Assembly (NCBI GenBank): GCA_965153455.1
Contig: OZ234501.1
Span: 15,488,855 to 15,552,854 of the forward strand
DNA: 64,000 nucleotides
DNA from: Sphagnum compactum
Taxonomy: Eukaryota > Bryophyta > Sphagnopsida > Sphagnales
Reading direction: 5' to 3'
A program made the translations under genes and the position numbers. The notes below the pieces were generated by a model, which saw only the letters and a list, made by a program, of their open reading frames with translations, was not told the DNA's origin and made no database searches. The number at the start of each line of letters is the position of its first letter. Position 1 is the first letter of the stretch. This document shows positions 1 to 12,284 of the stretch, one piece after another.

Positions 1-3000
1 AGCCCTCTTTAAGAGCTTGGGTACTTATTCAATGGGTGGTAAGCATGATAGAGTTGAGAATTTTATTTTAGTTTTTGTAATACTAAAAAACTGTTTTCAG
101 CAAATAGAGTTATCTGTAAAGTGAGGAAAAACACAGCACCAGAACCCTGAGTTTGGTCATGCAATGGGGCGGAACTGAGAAAACCATCAATTTTGGGGGT
201 AAACTGAGTTTCATCCTGTCTTTCCTTTTTCCTGAGCGCCTCCACTGCTGCTACATATATTTTCACTGCTCTTAACTGTACAACTACTGTAATTAGTCTC
301 GAACTCGTGCATTAAATGCTGAGTATCAGCATTTCATACTGAGATTTATAAAAATGTCTTTACTTTGTGGATATCAGTGAAAGAGGGGATAGGGGGTGAA
401 AGGAGGCCCAAAGACAGGGTGAAGACAGAGGTACTTTACTGATAACTCTAATGCTCATCTTTTGTTCACTTTACCTTTTTTTTCAGTTCTTCCAAGGACA
501 TCAACCCAACATTTATACCCATATTCTACCACTTACAAGTTACAATCCAGCCAAGCACTCTCAGGGATCTTGTGTTCCACTGTATATTGTTAAATTTATG
601 CACAAAACAGGGGGATATACAACTATATTATAATCAGCAAAAAGGAAAGAAACAATTGACGAGAAGATTGGTCAAATTTTCAAGCCACTTGATGTCCAAC
701 TAATAGCCGAGGACTTCCATCTGTAAGGGAGTCCTAAAGTCATAAGGGAGTCCTAAAGTCAGCTTAGATACATCTTTTGCAGGACCGCGTAATTTGGTCA
801 AAAAAATGCTACCTACCGTTCCTCCTCCCCCCCCCCCTTTCCAATTTTTCTTTCCTTCGTATTCGAAAAGAGAAGGAAAAGGGTGTGGAAGGAGGAAAAA
901 GCCAAAAGTTGAAAAAAAAGTCCTATTTGTTTACAAAACCATGGCCGACACGTCTTTTTGCACAAAGTTAAATAAGAAACCGCGTGTCATTTAATCAACC
1001 CTCTTTTAACAGACCAACCCTTTAGATGGTCAGAAAAACCCAACCCAACCCAACAAGTGGCCTTTCACCCTTAATGAACCAGTGGTAAACGAATCCTCCA
1101 AGTTCCCCTGACTTGTAACATGTTCCCCGTGCTAGCTATTTACCCTAGGGAACGAGCCCTTGGTGGCTGATTCTGCCAGCTTGCAACCACCAGGCTCCCC
1201 TGCTGGGCTTGCCTAATGACCAATTGCACGGCGGAATTGGTGGGGTGAGTGCAGTGACCACAAGCCTGGCAGAATCCACCTCCAAGGGGGACCTCTCTCT
1301 AGTATTTCTGATGTTCATCCGACCAATAGGATTTGAAGCAACAAAAACTTTTTGTTGACAAAAAATGATTTATTAGCAAAACAATAATAAATTATGACGT
1401 GAAATTCGTTGCGGAATCTGCACTTTTATTTACAATCATACAACTTCGAGTATCTTATCTCCACATTCGACTTCACGAAACTCCGTTCACGCAAGGGTTT
1501 CCGGATTCTAAAAACCCAAACCGTTTCATTGGCCCCGTTGGTGCACTTTGAAAAATCTTTGGATCTCTTTTGAATTGTGCGGTTTACACTTTACACCCAG
1601 TAACAAGTGTTGCCGGACGGACCTCAACAAGCAGGGGGGGAGCTTTTGATCTTTGAGGTGGGGTACCTTAGAATCATAATATGGAATCCGGTGATAAACT
1701 ACAAAAAAAAAATTCAACCAATTCCAAATAAAATATGTTTGTTGGTGTGAAAGAGTAGCAATCAGTGATTATTCTTTTTAGAATTTTTAGAATTTTTTAG
1801 ACCAAAAATTATGGGAAAACTTTGGAGAATTATGTTTTTTCTAGTGTAAGTTTAACTAATTTAATTTTTTTTGAAAAATTGCTAAACTCTTTATGTCAAC
1901 ATAATTGAAAAAAACTCCCCTTGGTTGCAATGAAATATACAATAATATATATTTGTTTATGGTGACCAATAAATTGTGCTATCTTGAAATATTTACAAAG
2001 TGGGTTGGAAGTTGAAAGTATTAAGCCAATAATAACCCAAACATGGGGGTCATTGCCCATTTTGCAAGTGGTTTTGGACTCAATTTGCCATTAGAATTTA
2101 GGTCATGCCAAATGTTACAATATTTATCCAAGTTAAATGCTAACTTGACTACCATACTATAATAGTCCCTTAATATGAGTTCATTGATTGTAGGTAACTT
2201 GTAACTTAGGCCCCTAGGTCCAAGTCTTGGGGGAAAGATTGGGCACACAAAACATTGCAATCTAGCCTAGCTATGGGTGGTCAACAATTTGCCAAAAGGA
2301 AGAGGCAATATAAGTTAGACCTAAATTTGTTTTTTTGGAAAAATTGACATTTATGTTTTTTAGTTAAATTTTTTTGAATTTGTAAAATCTAAAATACTCA
2401 TTAAAAATGCAAAGAAAATAAATTCAGTTATGGCTTATAATTTTCCATGAACCCAAAAGCTTATCACCTATGTATCCACTTATATTCCTCAATATAGTTT
2501 CATGTGGAGGAATAATCTGAAAGATTTTAGAAAATGAAAACCATAGCCACCTAAACAACAGGCAATGGGCATATGTAACATAATTAATTTCCCACAATAA
2601 AAACTAAACCTGGGCTCTGTGAATTTTTTTTTTTTTATTCAACACAATTAACACATAATTATCTATAACCAAAAAAAATTTATATATATAATATAAAAAA
2701 TTAAATTTTTAATTAAAATATATATAACATATTTCCCACAATAGAAACTAAATAAATTTGTGACATCAATAACCAGGATTTAAAACTTATCCCCTTTTTT
2801 TGGTGTGAAATTCCAGAAAATTTCTTAAATTAAAAATTTAAAAGTGGAATATTCTTTTGCAAAATTCTCTTATTTTCTTGAGAAAATCGCCAAATTTTGG
2901 AAAAACAAATCGCCACATTTGGACTCTGATTTTAGGTTGGTGGCACTTTTTAATCTTTTTTTTTTAAAATTAGACTGGTTCTAAAAACCTGTCGCCATTT

Positions 3001-3250
3001 AATGCAGATCAGAAAATTGAATATATATATATATATATATGTGTATCACTGTTGTTAACTTCGACAGGTGCAAAATTGGTTTTTTTTGGCAATAAATGAA
3101 ATAAAATCAAATCAAAATTATGGCATCAGAAAGATTCAGAGTCTGTCTAGCTGCTAACTAATTTTCCTAATTTGTTTTTTAATTTTGAAAAACAAAACAT
3201 TCTGGCAACAGAATTTATAAAGCTGATAAGTACGCGCAAATAGATAAGCC
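1..3250. other. AT-rich intergenic DNA
   Basis: No gene is recognised. Short open frames here lack family motifs and have AT-driven composition. It holds a perfect 19-bp tandem duplication (724-742 and 743-761), a CCCAA-type pentamer tract near 1035-1056, an imperfect inverted repeat (1156-1288) and a TA dinucleotide run near 3019-3040. Homopolymer A and T runs are common. The last few hundred bases may hold the promoter of the downstream carrier gene, but I see no clear TATA box placed at a defined start. Confidence 0.6.
1156..1288. repeat. Imperfect inverted repeat
   Basis: The arm at about 1156-1190 (containing GATTCTGCCAGCTTG) reappears as reverse complement at about 1256-1288 (CAAGCCTGGCAGAATCC, then CCAAGGGGG). 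The arms are about 33 bp with a few mismatches and a spacer of about 65 bp. The segment is clearly richer in G+C than its surroundings. It could be a small inverted-repeat transposon remnant; no target-site duplication was identified. Confidence 0.5.
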
Positions 3251-4137
3251 ACTAGATAAGCGGACAGGAAAATCTTTGATTCACACACCGGAAAACCAGA
3301 TCGAGAAAAGCACGTTTCACATTCAGGACGGTGGAACTTGGATTGGGGTCAGAGCTCGCCCCTCCTCTTGGGCGGCTGTCTTCGTACTTCGTGGGTAGAT
3401 AGGAGGAAGGAAGCGAGAGCCTCGCGGGCTCAAATCGTCGCCGGTTGTTCGGATTTCGGCGGATTTTTTCAGCTCTTTGATCAGAAGAAGCTTTAGTTTT
3501 CCAATTCCTTTCTCTACATTTTTTTTCCTCAAACGATTTGGTGAAGAATTGCTCATCTTCTGCTTGCTTTTCCACTGTTTATCCCAAGAGTGCACCGTCT
3601 TCTTCTCTGTGTGCAAGTGCTGTTCCTGCCTGTGTGTGTTTTGCTCTTTTTTTTGCTTTTGTCTTGGTCTCTCTTTGGAGCTTTCTTTTCCTTCTTTTGT
3701 TTTTGTGGCGGTGCTTTCACCTTCCTGTTCCTCATGGCGTTGCCGATACTTGGCAGAAATGGCGGTGGTGGTTTGTTGTAGTTCTTGTAGTCTGCAAGCG
3801 GTGGAGTCTAATCCTTTTGAGACCTGAGGGGAAACGAGGAGCAGATCAGGATTTGTGAGTACCGTGTGCTTGTGCTTCCTGTTCAGGCGTCTCGTGAATC
3901 TCGTGATTCTCCGTTGTAGCGCTGGATTACTCGGAGATTTGCAGGATCTTTTAATCTAGGGTTAGACACTCCGGGGAGTCTGGATTGGACTGAACAAGCA
4001 CAAGAAATCTTGAAGAACGAGAAGAGGACGACGGAAACGAGAAAGAAAGAAGGAAGAGAAGGAGAAGTCAAAGACAGACACAGAGACACACAGAGGAAAG
4101 AATAGGAGGAGAAGAAACGGAGGAGCGGAGCAAGTGG
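3250..4137 (+). promoter_or_regulatory. Promoter and 5' leader of the Brittle-1-type carrier gene
   Basis: From about 3440 to 3800 the + strand is strongly pyrimidine-rich (TTCTTTT and CTTTTGTTT tracts). It then turns purine-rich just before the ATG at 4138 (GAAGAGGA and AGAAAGAAAG tracts). This looks like a plant 5' leader. A donor-like GTGAGTACC lies near 3855, so a leader intron is possible. Overlapping open frames on both strands here are low-complexity and are not called as genes. Confidence 0.45.
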
Positions 4138-6148
4138 ATGGCCGGAGCTGGAGGCACCGAGACGCTGGCAGCAGCAAGGGCAGCGACAGCAGGGTCGCAG
4201 CGGCAGAGAGCAGTTCCCAGACATAAGTTGGTAACGGAACGAGTGTCCACTCTGCCGGCTTTCGTCTCAACAGCCACAGCCCGCAACAGCAGCAACCTGG
4301 TGCAACGTCATGCCGCTGATTCTCTTCTTGGCGGCGACGACGAGCCGCACTTCTTTTCCTTGAGGGCTCTGATACCCTCTGAAGATGAAGTCAGGTCAGT
4401 TTCCCTTCCCACTTGAGAGCAGGAGGAGAACAGCAAGATGAAAGAATGAGAAAGAGGAAACGGAATGTAACAAAGATGAAGAGGGAGATTAAGGCTTTTG
4501 GTGTTTTTCTTCTTTCTTGCAGGGAAGGTCTTGGCCTTGCAACAGAAGACAATGGCAAGGAGGATATGTTCAAGGTGGTGGAGATTCCCCGCCAATTTCT
4601 GCAGAAGCTACATATCAAGGGTTTCAAGCTGAAGATTGCAAATGCATCTCTGCGAAGGCTGTTCAGTGGTGCCATTGCAGGTGCTGTATCAAGGACAGCA
4701 GTTGCACCGCTGGAGACCATCCGCACTCATCTCATGGTAGGGAATGGGCACCATTCAGTGGTGGGGGTTTTCAATAATGTCATGAAAACAGAGGGATGGC
4801 AGGGTCTCTTCCGAGGCAATGGTGTCAATGTAATTCGAGTCGCTCCTAGTAAAGCAATTGAGGTAAGCTGCAATTTATTTCACATGGTGTTCCCACTTTC
4901 TCTAAGATGCAGGTTTTGTTTGGGTTCCCATGTTGGTGCAAATTCTTATGGGAGGTTGTTGTTGGTGGCTTGCCTTTTGGTGTTCAGCTTTTTGCATATG
5001 ATACAGTGAAGACTTTCTTGGCACCAAAACCAGGGGAACCTTCACGTCTTATTATCCCAGCATCCACAGTGGCAGGGGCAACTGCTGGTGTTTGCTCTAC
5101 ATTGTGCACATACCCTCTTGAGCTCTTGAAGACACGGCTAACCATCCAGGTAAGATTCATCCAGAATCAGGGTGGGCTGTTAGAGTTGTGTTTCAATTGT
5201 TCCTGTGCCCTCAGGTGTCTGGGTTTTGCACATTTCTCTTCCATCCATAAGTGGCACAAGTTTGACCTAATGCTTGGATACTGCCTTTTGTTTCTTTCCA
5301 GCGAGGTGTTTATGATAATCTGCTCCATGCATTAATAAAGATTTGCAAGGAAGAAGGTCCTCGGGAGCTTTATAGAGGCCTTTCTCCCAGCTTGATTGGT
5401 GTGGTGCCCTACGCAGCAATTAATTACTTTGCATATGATACATTGAGGAAGACGTACAGGAAGCTAACAAAACAAGAGAAAATTGGGAACCTTGAGACTC
5501 TTCTCATGGGGTCAGCAGCTGGTGCAATATCAAGCACTGCAACATTCCCGTTGGAAGTTGCTCGCAAGCAGATGCAGGTAGTGTAGTACTCTCATTATGA
5601 TATCTATTTTTCTCTTCTGGAAGGGAAGGGGTGCCTCTGGGTGATCTGGTTTTTTGGTTGATTTATTGGTGATCCGATTGGCTTTGTCAATGAGGATTCA
5701 CAAGGTTTTTTGGGAGCAAGTCATAAGGCCTGCATCCACATGTTCTTCCCGAGCATTGTGGAGAAGGGAAACCCTCTTATTGTTGATGCAGTTCTCCTGT
5801 AGCTTTTCATTTATTCAGGCACCTTACTTCTGCCTTTTTCTAAAGGAATAAGGAAAGGCACTGACTTGAATCCACTTAATTGAGAAGATGGATTAACAAC
5901 ATCTCAGATTCTACTAACACACGCTCTTCTTGCATTGGTTGCAGGTAGGTGCACTTAGTGGACGGCAGGTATACAATAACATGTTTCATGCATTGTCTAG
6001 CATATTGGAGCAACAGGGTCCTGAGGGCCTCTATCGGGGCCTTGGAGCAAGTTGCCTCAAGTTGATACCAGCAGCTGGGATCTCCTTTATGTGTTATGAG
6101 GCATGCAAAATTCTTTTGGTAGAGGATGAGGACAGCAGACAGCAGTAG
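4138..6148 (+). CDS. BT1: Brittle-1-type adenine nucleotide carrier (mitochondrial carrier family)
   Basis: Proposed exons are 4138-4394, 4523-4862, 4988-5149, 5302-5577 and 5945-6148. All introns are GT-AG, and the join gives 412 residues, close to plant BT1 proteins (about 390-440). The three-fold mitochondrial-carrier signature is complete: PLETIR at residues 148-153, PLELLK at 242-247 and PLEVAR at 336-341. Each is followed by a repeat half with an RG-L pattern (LFRGNG, LYRGLS, LYRGLG). Residues 1-85 are rich in A, R, S and T, like an organelle-targeting extension. Known BT1 members move AMP, ADP, ATP or ADP-glucose across plastid or mitochondrial inner membranes; substrate and compartment cannot be read here. 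ATG 4138 starts the frame that splices cleanly into the carrier domain. An earlier leader intron is possible. Confidence 0.9.
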
Positions 6149-7876
6149 ACTGTATACGTTTCTCAGTTTTCACTCGACTTCATGGGTGGCATCTGAGGGG
6201 TTTTCATGAGAAGGGGCATGATCAGAAAAGCATGGCTTGCACTGATGAATAAGGATTGGTCTCTTATCCTGGAGGTCAAGAAGCCTGAGGAAGCATACAT
6301 TGAACCTGATCTGTGGGTATGTTTGGTGCTGCTCACAAGATCATTCCTGAAGGTGGCAGTTCCTTTGTGAGATGCACTCATTTGGCTTGAGTGTAGTGGG
6401 ATATCTTCAAGCTGCAAAGAGAAAGTAATATTGGCAAGGTTTACGGCTTAGAACATGAAAGATTTGAGTCTTTCTACACAGCTTCCAAACTTTTGGCACC
6501 TGGCATCTGAGAAAAGGGATCGACCATTGCAGCAGGTTGGAAGTTCTGTTAGTACATTCACCAAGGGTGGCCACAACTGCCCTGACAGTCGGAGGCTCTA
6601 ATTGTATACTGTTATGGAAACAGTGAGTTTAACTTTTAGTATTAATAGGTGGATGGACATTGGCCAAAGAGGATGCAGTATTCTCTCAGGACTTCTCCAG
6701 CAAGTCTGTGAGCAAGGCTACCAGTCTTCCCTGGTCTGTGCAGTCGCTGGTCAAGCATTTATACCTTTGAACTCTGGATGAATAATAAAAGTGGAGCAGT
6801 GGATGATGTCATTCCAGTCCTGAGTCTGTTGGGAGACACTTCTTTCTCGGTGATTTGGAGTTCTTGTGCTCTTCTTACTCTATTCACTCTGGCCTATTTG
6901 TGCAGTATGCTGCTGATTAGTTTAACCAAGTCACTTTGGAAGTGATGTGAAATTGCAACTTGCAACTCAAGACTTTGGAAAGAAAAGATGATGTAATTCT
7001 TTGGGTGGACTTAAATGAAAACCCAGCTGATCAACTTTGGGATTGTCAGGGCAGTTTACTAACTGCTTGCAGCTGGAAAGTGGATCACTCTCTGTAGAGT
7101 AGGATTCAATTTCCTATTTCCCAGATGTTGGAGAGCTCACAAGCTTTCGTTAAGGTTTTATGTTTAATTATATAAGCTGAGAACTTTTGAGATTTAGAGA
7201 GTTTTTGTCGCTCTATGTTCTTCCGTATACTTTAAAGCAGGTATAGTGATGATACATGTAACCAGTCAACTGTGCATTATGCAATACTCACATGGCAGAT
7301 TTATTATGTTAATGGTGAGTGTATGGGCTGCCACATGATGGGATACTTTCTTTGATATGTGAATAGCACAGGAATGCTATTATTATTCATCTGCTTGAAC
7401 TGCCATAGCTAGCTTACTTCTTGACTTCTGTGGTGTTTTATTGCAATTCTATTACTAGAGTCTGCTGTTGATAATTTGTCCCTATAGACTGAATTACCAG
7501 CACATCTACATCTTTGCTGCAAGTTCTAGAATTCAGCTATGGTGGAAAATTGGCACATTATTTTTGCCATGACATGCAGATTGTGGGGAATTGCTGATCA
7601 TGAGCACCCAAGCATCAAGTGTTGTGGCAATGTGTTCATGGCTGCAGTGCAGGTATCAAGAGAATGGTACACATATTTTCTTTCCAAAAGACAGGAACCA
7701 GGCCATGGTACAGGAGGACAGAGATCTCAGTATTTCAACAGATAGAGCCCTGTATTGATCTACACAGAGCTAGCTTGGTCATCATTTTCAAGTTGCTTAA
7801 ACTTATGAGACACAAGATTGCAGTTGTGGCTGCCATTTTGCAGCTGTTTTGTTGTGTCATGTGGTTTCAGGGGACT
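6149..7876. other. Intergenic interval between two convergent genes
   Basis: This interval lies between the stop codon of the carrier gene (+) and the stop codon of the ciliary-type gene (-), so it should hold both 3' UTRs. An AATAATAAAAG string near 6780 is a possible poly(A) signal for the + gene. AT-rich TTTATT strings near 7303 and 7436 could serve the minus gene. No conserved coding sequence was seen; open frames near 7539-7903 have no recognisable motif. Confidence 0.5.
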
Positions 7877-9334
7877 TTAGATTCCATCAGGAAGAGGTCC
7901 TAGGTTACCCTCTCCAGTCTTCAGCAACTGCAAGTGATGGTAATTCATCGGATGCTTCAGCTCAAACTCATTGATAAGAAGAGGCCGGTTCTCTGCATAA
8001 TCAATGTAGGATGCAGAAGTGTATGGATCAGCTGGGAGTGGGTTCAACCTCCGGCTTGTCTTGCCGTATGATTGAGAGAACAGGTGCTGCAAGATAAACC
8101 AGAGCGATTCAAGCTTTTGTAACATCTCTTCTTCACCATTTCCTCTCCAAGTTATTCAGGTTTCTAGGTCCTAGTGAATATATGTCCTTCTAAGAATGAG
8201 AAACATCAATACTGGTAGGTGGTTGTTAAGAAATAGTTTGATTTTCTCAAAGGTTGTGTTTGTGCAGATTCATCACCTGTTTTGCATGGATGTGGCCTGT
8301 GTAGCCTTTGAGGTGGTGTCGTCCTTCCATAACTTCCAAAGTATCATCCTTGTAGTCCTCAAACTCTCTCCTTGTGTGCAATTTCCATGGCCTGTAAGGA
8401 AGGTCACTCAAACTCATCCCTCGGACTGTGGGAGTTGGGTACTTGTCTGTTGTGCCGATGCTTTGCCTGTAAGAAAACATTCATAGATCCACCTCCCCAA
8501 AAGGATTGTAGCTTTGTTATTGAAGCTTTGTCAAAGACTAGTAATCCTTTTTGTGAATCATAATCTCTGAATCACTCTACTACCAAGTATCAACAACCTT
8601 GTGTTCTAAAGCTTTTTTTTCCCAGATCTGAGCTTCTGAGTATGGTTGCAGCTGTAACTGATGACATACCTGATGCTGTACATATCAAGCTTGCCAGTGC
8701 AATATTTCAACTCGGCAGGGGTTTCTCTCTTGCTTGCTTGCCATTTGATTGCCTTGGGCTCATCAATTCTCCCCGGATGCCCCAGTTGTGAATACCAGAA
8801 GTTTCTTCCTTCCACTTTGTTTTCAGTGCTCTGGGTTGATACAGGAAAACACCAGATTTGTCAAAAACATTTCACTGTGAATGGGTTCATTCATGAACTT
8901 GGAAATCCATCTCAATGATCACAATTTCATGGAGCTTCTCTTTACAAGTGGGAGTTTAACAAATGGATTCTTGCAGGTCTTCCTGCTTGAAACAGTATTC
9001 ATGGTTTTTGCAAGCAACGAGAGCTATCTGCCGCAAGATCATATGGCTCTTGTTTATCTTTTCTGGCAATGTTGGTAGAGGGAAAGGAGATATGGACCAG
9101 ATGGATGGACTCTTTGAGAGCCCCATGGCGAAGGGAATCGGTGATGGCAGCAGCTCGTCTGCAGGAATCAGAGTATCCATGGCCAATTACATAGTTTTTG
9201 TTTTGAGGGATAAATCCTGAGTAGCCAGGGACAGGACCCTCTTTGGCAATTCTCGCACCACCAGGAACAGTATGAGTTTTCCCAGCAGGCACTGCTGGTA
9301 TGGGTGACATTGCTCGAGGACCTCGAAGCACCAT
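7877..9334 (-). CDS. Ciliary microtubule inner protein 2 / FAM166-like (DUF2475-type) protein
   Basis: Four minus-strand exons join in frame: 9334-9098, 8830-8670, 8466-8277 and 8086-7877, giving 265 residues. Two copies of the family hallmark, a GYxG(F/H)I block about ten residues before a G-Y/S segment, lie at the N and C termini. The first is VPGYSGFIPQNKNYVIGHGY; the second reads KGYTGHIHAKQ across the last splice junction into HLFSQSYGKTSR. Animal FAM166/C2orf70 (CIMIP2) proteins with this pattern are 200-320 residues long and sit inside axonemal doublet microtubules. A plant copy would be expected to act in sperm flagella (inference). The last two introns (CAG|GTGATG, CAG|GTATGT donors) are convincing. 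The first junction (CTG|GTCCAT to CCCAG|AGC) is less certain, and an extra small exon is possible. The frame is open upstream of ATG 9334, so the start could lie further 5'. Confidence 0.68.
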
Positions 9335-10990
9335 TTTCACAACAGTTTGCTTGGTTGCACTAGCCCAAAGCTTTTGGATTTGAGAGAGAGAAAGAGAGAA
9401 CAACAACACCCAGAGAGATGATGAAACAGGACATGCACTCACTAAGGTACAAGCAAGTTTCTCCTCATTAAGAAAGGATGCACCCAATTTGATGCTACCT
9501 GGAGGTTTGTCCACTGCAGATCAAACTGACTGCAGTTACAGGCTCTTCGTCAAGGTGATTGTATGATCTCTTCAAGGAGATGGAAAACTGGTGAGCAGAA
9601 TCAAACTCTGTCATTACGAATTCTTTTGCAGTGAAGTTCTTGTTTTGGGTCAGAGAGATTGTATTGTACAGTGAGAAGATTGCATCCACCTCTTGGGTTT
9701 GTTGTGAAAGTTGCAGAAATGAGAGACAAAGATCGAGGGTTGTCAGATTGACTACATGATCAGACTGGGTTCAAAGATCAGATCCAGAAAGAGTGGAAGT
9801 TGCCAAATGGCCACTGAAAGCTTCTTAAGCTTTTCTGAGAGATATCAGAGAAGGACTTGGAGTTGAGATGGGTTTCAAGATACAGCAATTGGGTTAGGGA
9901 AGAAGATGTTTGATAGCTAATTTAAGGAGAGGAAGATGATGCCAAGAAAAGGAAAAAAATGCTTTTGTTCTAGGGAGTGAAAAGCAAGCTAGTAGCTTTT
10001 CTGGCATGAGGTCCAACAGCAAAAATGCCCTGTTCTCTTTGGAGCCTCACAACATTCGGTACCCACTCCGACCTCTAACTTCTTCTCTGAAACTGTGACA
10101 GTTATATACAGTAGTAGTAGTACAATGCGGTAAGGTTACGAGCTGTTGGATTGCTACTTTGGTTCTGTTATCTGCAGGCAAGAAACTTGCAGCTTCTTCC
10201 CAGCTGGGAAAAAAAATTCTTCACTGTGGTTTTTAGAAGAAAATTTCGCATCTTGAGCTTGTCCGCCTGCAGTTTCAGCTGCATGGCAATAGAGAATCAG
10301 AAGCTAGTGTTCGAGGGAAGAAAAATCTGACGAAATCAGGGAGGGATCCAAAGGGCAACAACCGGTTGCACTGCCCATCTTGTGCGGAAACGCTTGGGGA
10401 GCAACGGAAGGAGAAGGATGGTAACCACAGTAACCGACAGTGAGACACCCACAAGCTGCGTCTCTTCAGAAATCTCGTGTCAGAAAGCTCTAGTACGTAA
10501 GCAGACAGAAACCGGTCTTGGGTATAGAAGAAGAAGAAAACGGACTAGGAGGAAGGAGGTGCATGTGAGGAGAGAACCTTAGGGTTAGGGTTAGGGGCAG
10601 GTAGGGGAAAGCAAGAATTGATTGGATTCTTCAGATCTCTCACGAAGATGAGTTCCAGCGTCGTGCGGCAGCAGTGATTTGCAAGGAAGGAAGATCCCAT
10701 TGGGAGGGGGGGGATCAGGCGCTTCCAAGGACTCCCATTCTTACCAGATTCCGTGAAAATTGATCGGCAAAAACTCTCTGCAGTATGCAACAACAGGAAA
10801 CAAAGGAAACTTGCTTGACAATTTTTGCTGCTGATTTCTGTTTTGCGGAGTTGCAGCGAGTTTTGTGAGTCCATACGATCACAAAGTATGGTAATGAGGC
10901 ATCGATTGTCTCATAGTTTTGCTTCCCTTCCGACACTGTCGTACAGCACAATGTTCGAGCTACACTGCAAGAGCGCCACAAGTGAAAGAG
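9335..10990. promoter_or_regulatory. Upstream region of the minus-strand ciliary-type gene
   Basis: About 1.6 kb lies upstream of the proposed minus-strand ATG. An open frame continues from the ATG back to 9514, and another spans 9495-9689, but neither shows a recognised motif; they may be leader. A TTAGGG cluster occurs at about 10579-10597, which on the minus strand reads as AACCCTAA telo-box-like motifs known from plant promoters. No other gene is supported. Confidence 0.35.
10579..10597. repeat. Short TTAGGG cluster (telo-box-like)
   Basis: Three consecutive TTAGGG-type hexamers occur here. AACCCTAA-type telo boxes are established cis-elements of plant promoters, and this one lies about 1.2 kb upstream of the minus-strand gene. 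It is too short to be a chromosome end. Confidence 0.6.
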
Positions 10991-11015
10991 CTTGAGCCCA
11001 GCGAGCGAGCTGGGA

Positions 11016-11189
11016 AGGCCCCTGGGTGGGGGACAGTACCGTCTCGTCCTAGGCCCCTGTGTGGGGGACAGTACGGCCTTGTCCTAGGCCCCTGGGTCGG
11101 GGACAGTACCGCCTCGTCCTAGGGCACAAGGTTGGGGACATCGCCTAAATGTGGGCCCTAGGACAATGTAGTACTGTCCCCTACCCTGG
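11016..11189. repeat. 35-bp tandem repeat with an inverted copy
   Basis: Direct copies with a 35-bp period begin at about 11017, 11052 and 11087, with a decayed fourth after 11120. Each carries GGCCCCTGGGTGGGGGACAG-like sequence followed by TCGTCCTAG. A reverse-complement copy lies at 11151-11189. Segments 11091-11127 and 11151-11189 can therefore pair as a long hairpin. The block is GC-rich inside AT-rich DNA. Confidence 0.75.
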
Positions 11190-12280
11190 AGCAGTGTTTT
11201 TTTTAATGATTTTATAATGTAGCTAAAGTGGCAATCAGCCAGAAATAAATTTAGCCAAATTTGGCGACATGTTACAAGTGAAAGTTTTTTTTTTAAAAAC
11301 GGCATCCTTCTACATTCTTGGCTACCTACTGGAACTTTTAATAAAAATATGGCAATTTGGATTTTTTTAACCTCAAAACCTGGTGTATTTGGGCCATTTT
11401 TTTAATGAAAAAATCTGATGCATAGGTTCAACCCTAATATGTTCTCAACTCTTTTTTTCTATGCAAATTCTGTGGAGTTCACTGCCAAAAGAATACTGAA
11501 TTGTTTAGGTCATTCGAGAGACACTGTAAAATCCAGATTCTCAAATCTTGGCTGAAGGCCCCACAGCACCTCTTGGCAAAGTTTTTTCTCAAGAAATGAG
11601 GTGAAGTTTGAACTAATTATTTTAAGATTTTAACAGTAACTTTACTCCTAGCTAAGCGCATCTCCAACGGTGCTCGGTATGTGATCCTGCACAGTAAAAT
11701 TGGGTGAAGAAAATTCAACCTATGCTGGTTTGGCTCAGAAAAATGGTTTTGGCTCTTCATAATGGCACGTGTTGCCATGGCTGGTGAAAGGCACAGCAGT
11801 GCTGTGCACCTCCAGAAAAGAGTGTAACAAATATGATCTACCTGCTGCTCAGTGTTTCTGATTGGCCCATCGTAATGATTGGTACAGGTGGTTTGCTATT
11901 AGTACTCCCCCACCTATTTGCTGTCCCAGTTTCAGTTTTCCAGGTGGGGTTGCAAAAGAGAAAAAAAGGTCGAAGAAAAGATCAATGGCTGGAACCATCA
12001 CAGGGGAGACAAAAAAGGAAGGCCAAAAGACGAACAGCCCAAAGGAACCGAAAATAGGGAGAGAGATGGTCACTCTCTCTGGTAGGAGGAGTACATAACT
12101 AAACTTGGATGTGAAATATATTTTCGGAGGGTCACACACTGAGCACCCCTGGAGATGCTCTAAGTTCTGAGCAGACTCAGCTATGGCCTCATCCTAGGCC
12201 CAGAAAAATGGAGAGAGAGAAATGGACACGGGCAGGTAAGTAAGTAAAAGGGAAGGTGGTATATGGGGTACTAGCCCTGT
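11190..12280. other. Intergenic DNA, no gene recognised
   Basis: Mostly AT-rich sequence. Open frames at 11833-12139 on both strands lack known motifs and contain low-complexity K/R-rich or hydrophobic stretches, so they are not called. Confidence 0.5.
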
Positions 12281-12284
12281 AGAG

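Noticed and set aside
3477-3858. Overlapping Cys/Phe/Leu-rich frames upstream of the carrier gene
   Set aside because: Produced by pyrimidine-rich leader sequence; no family resemblance and no link to the carrier frame.
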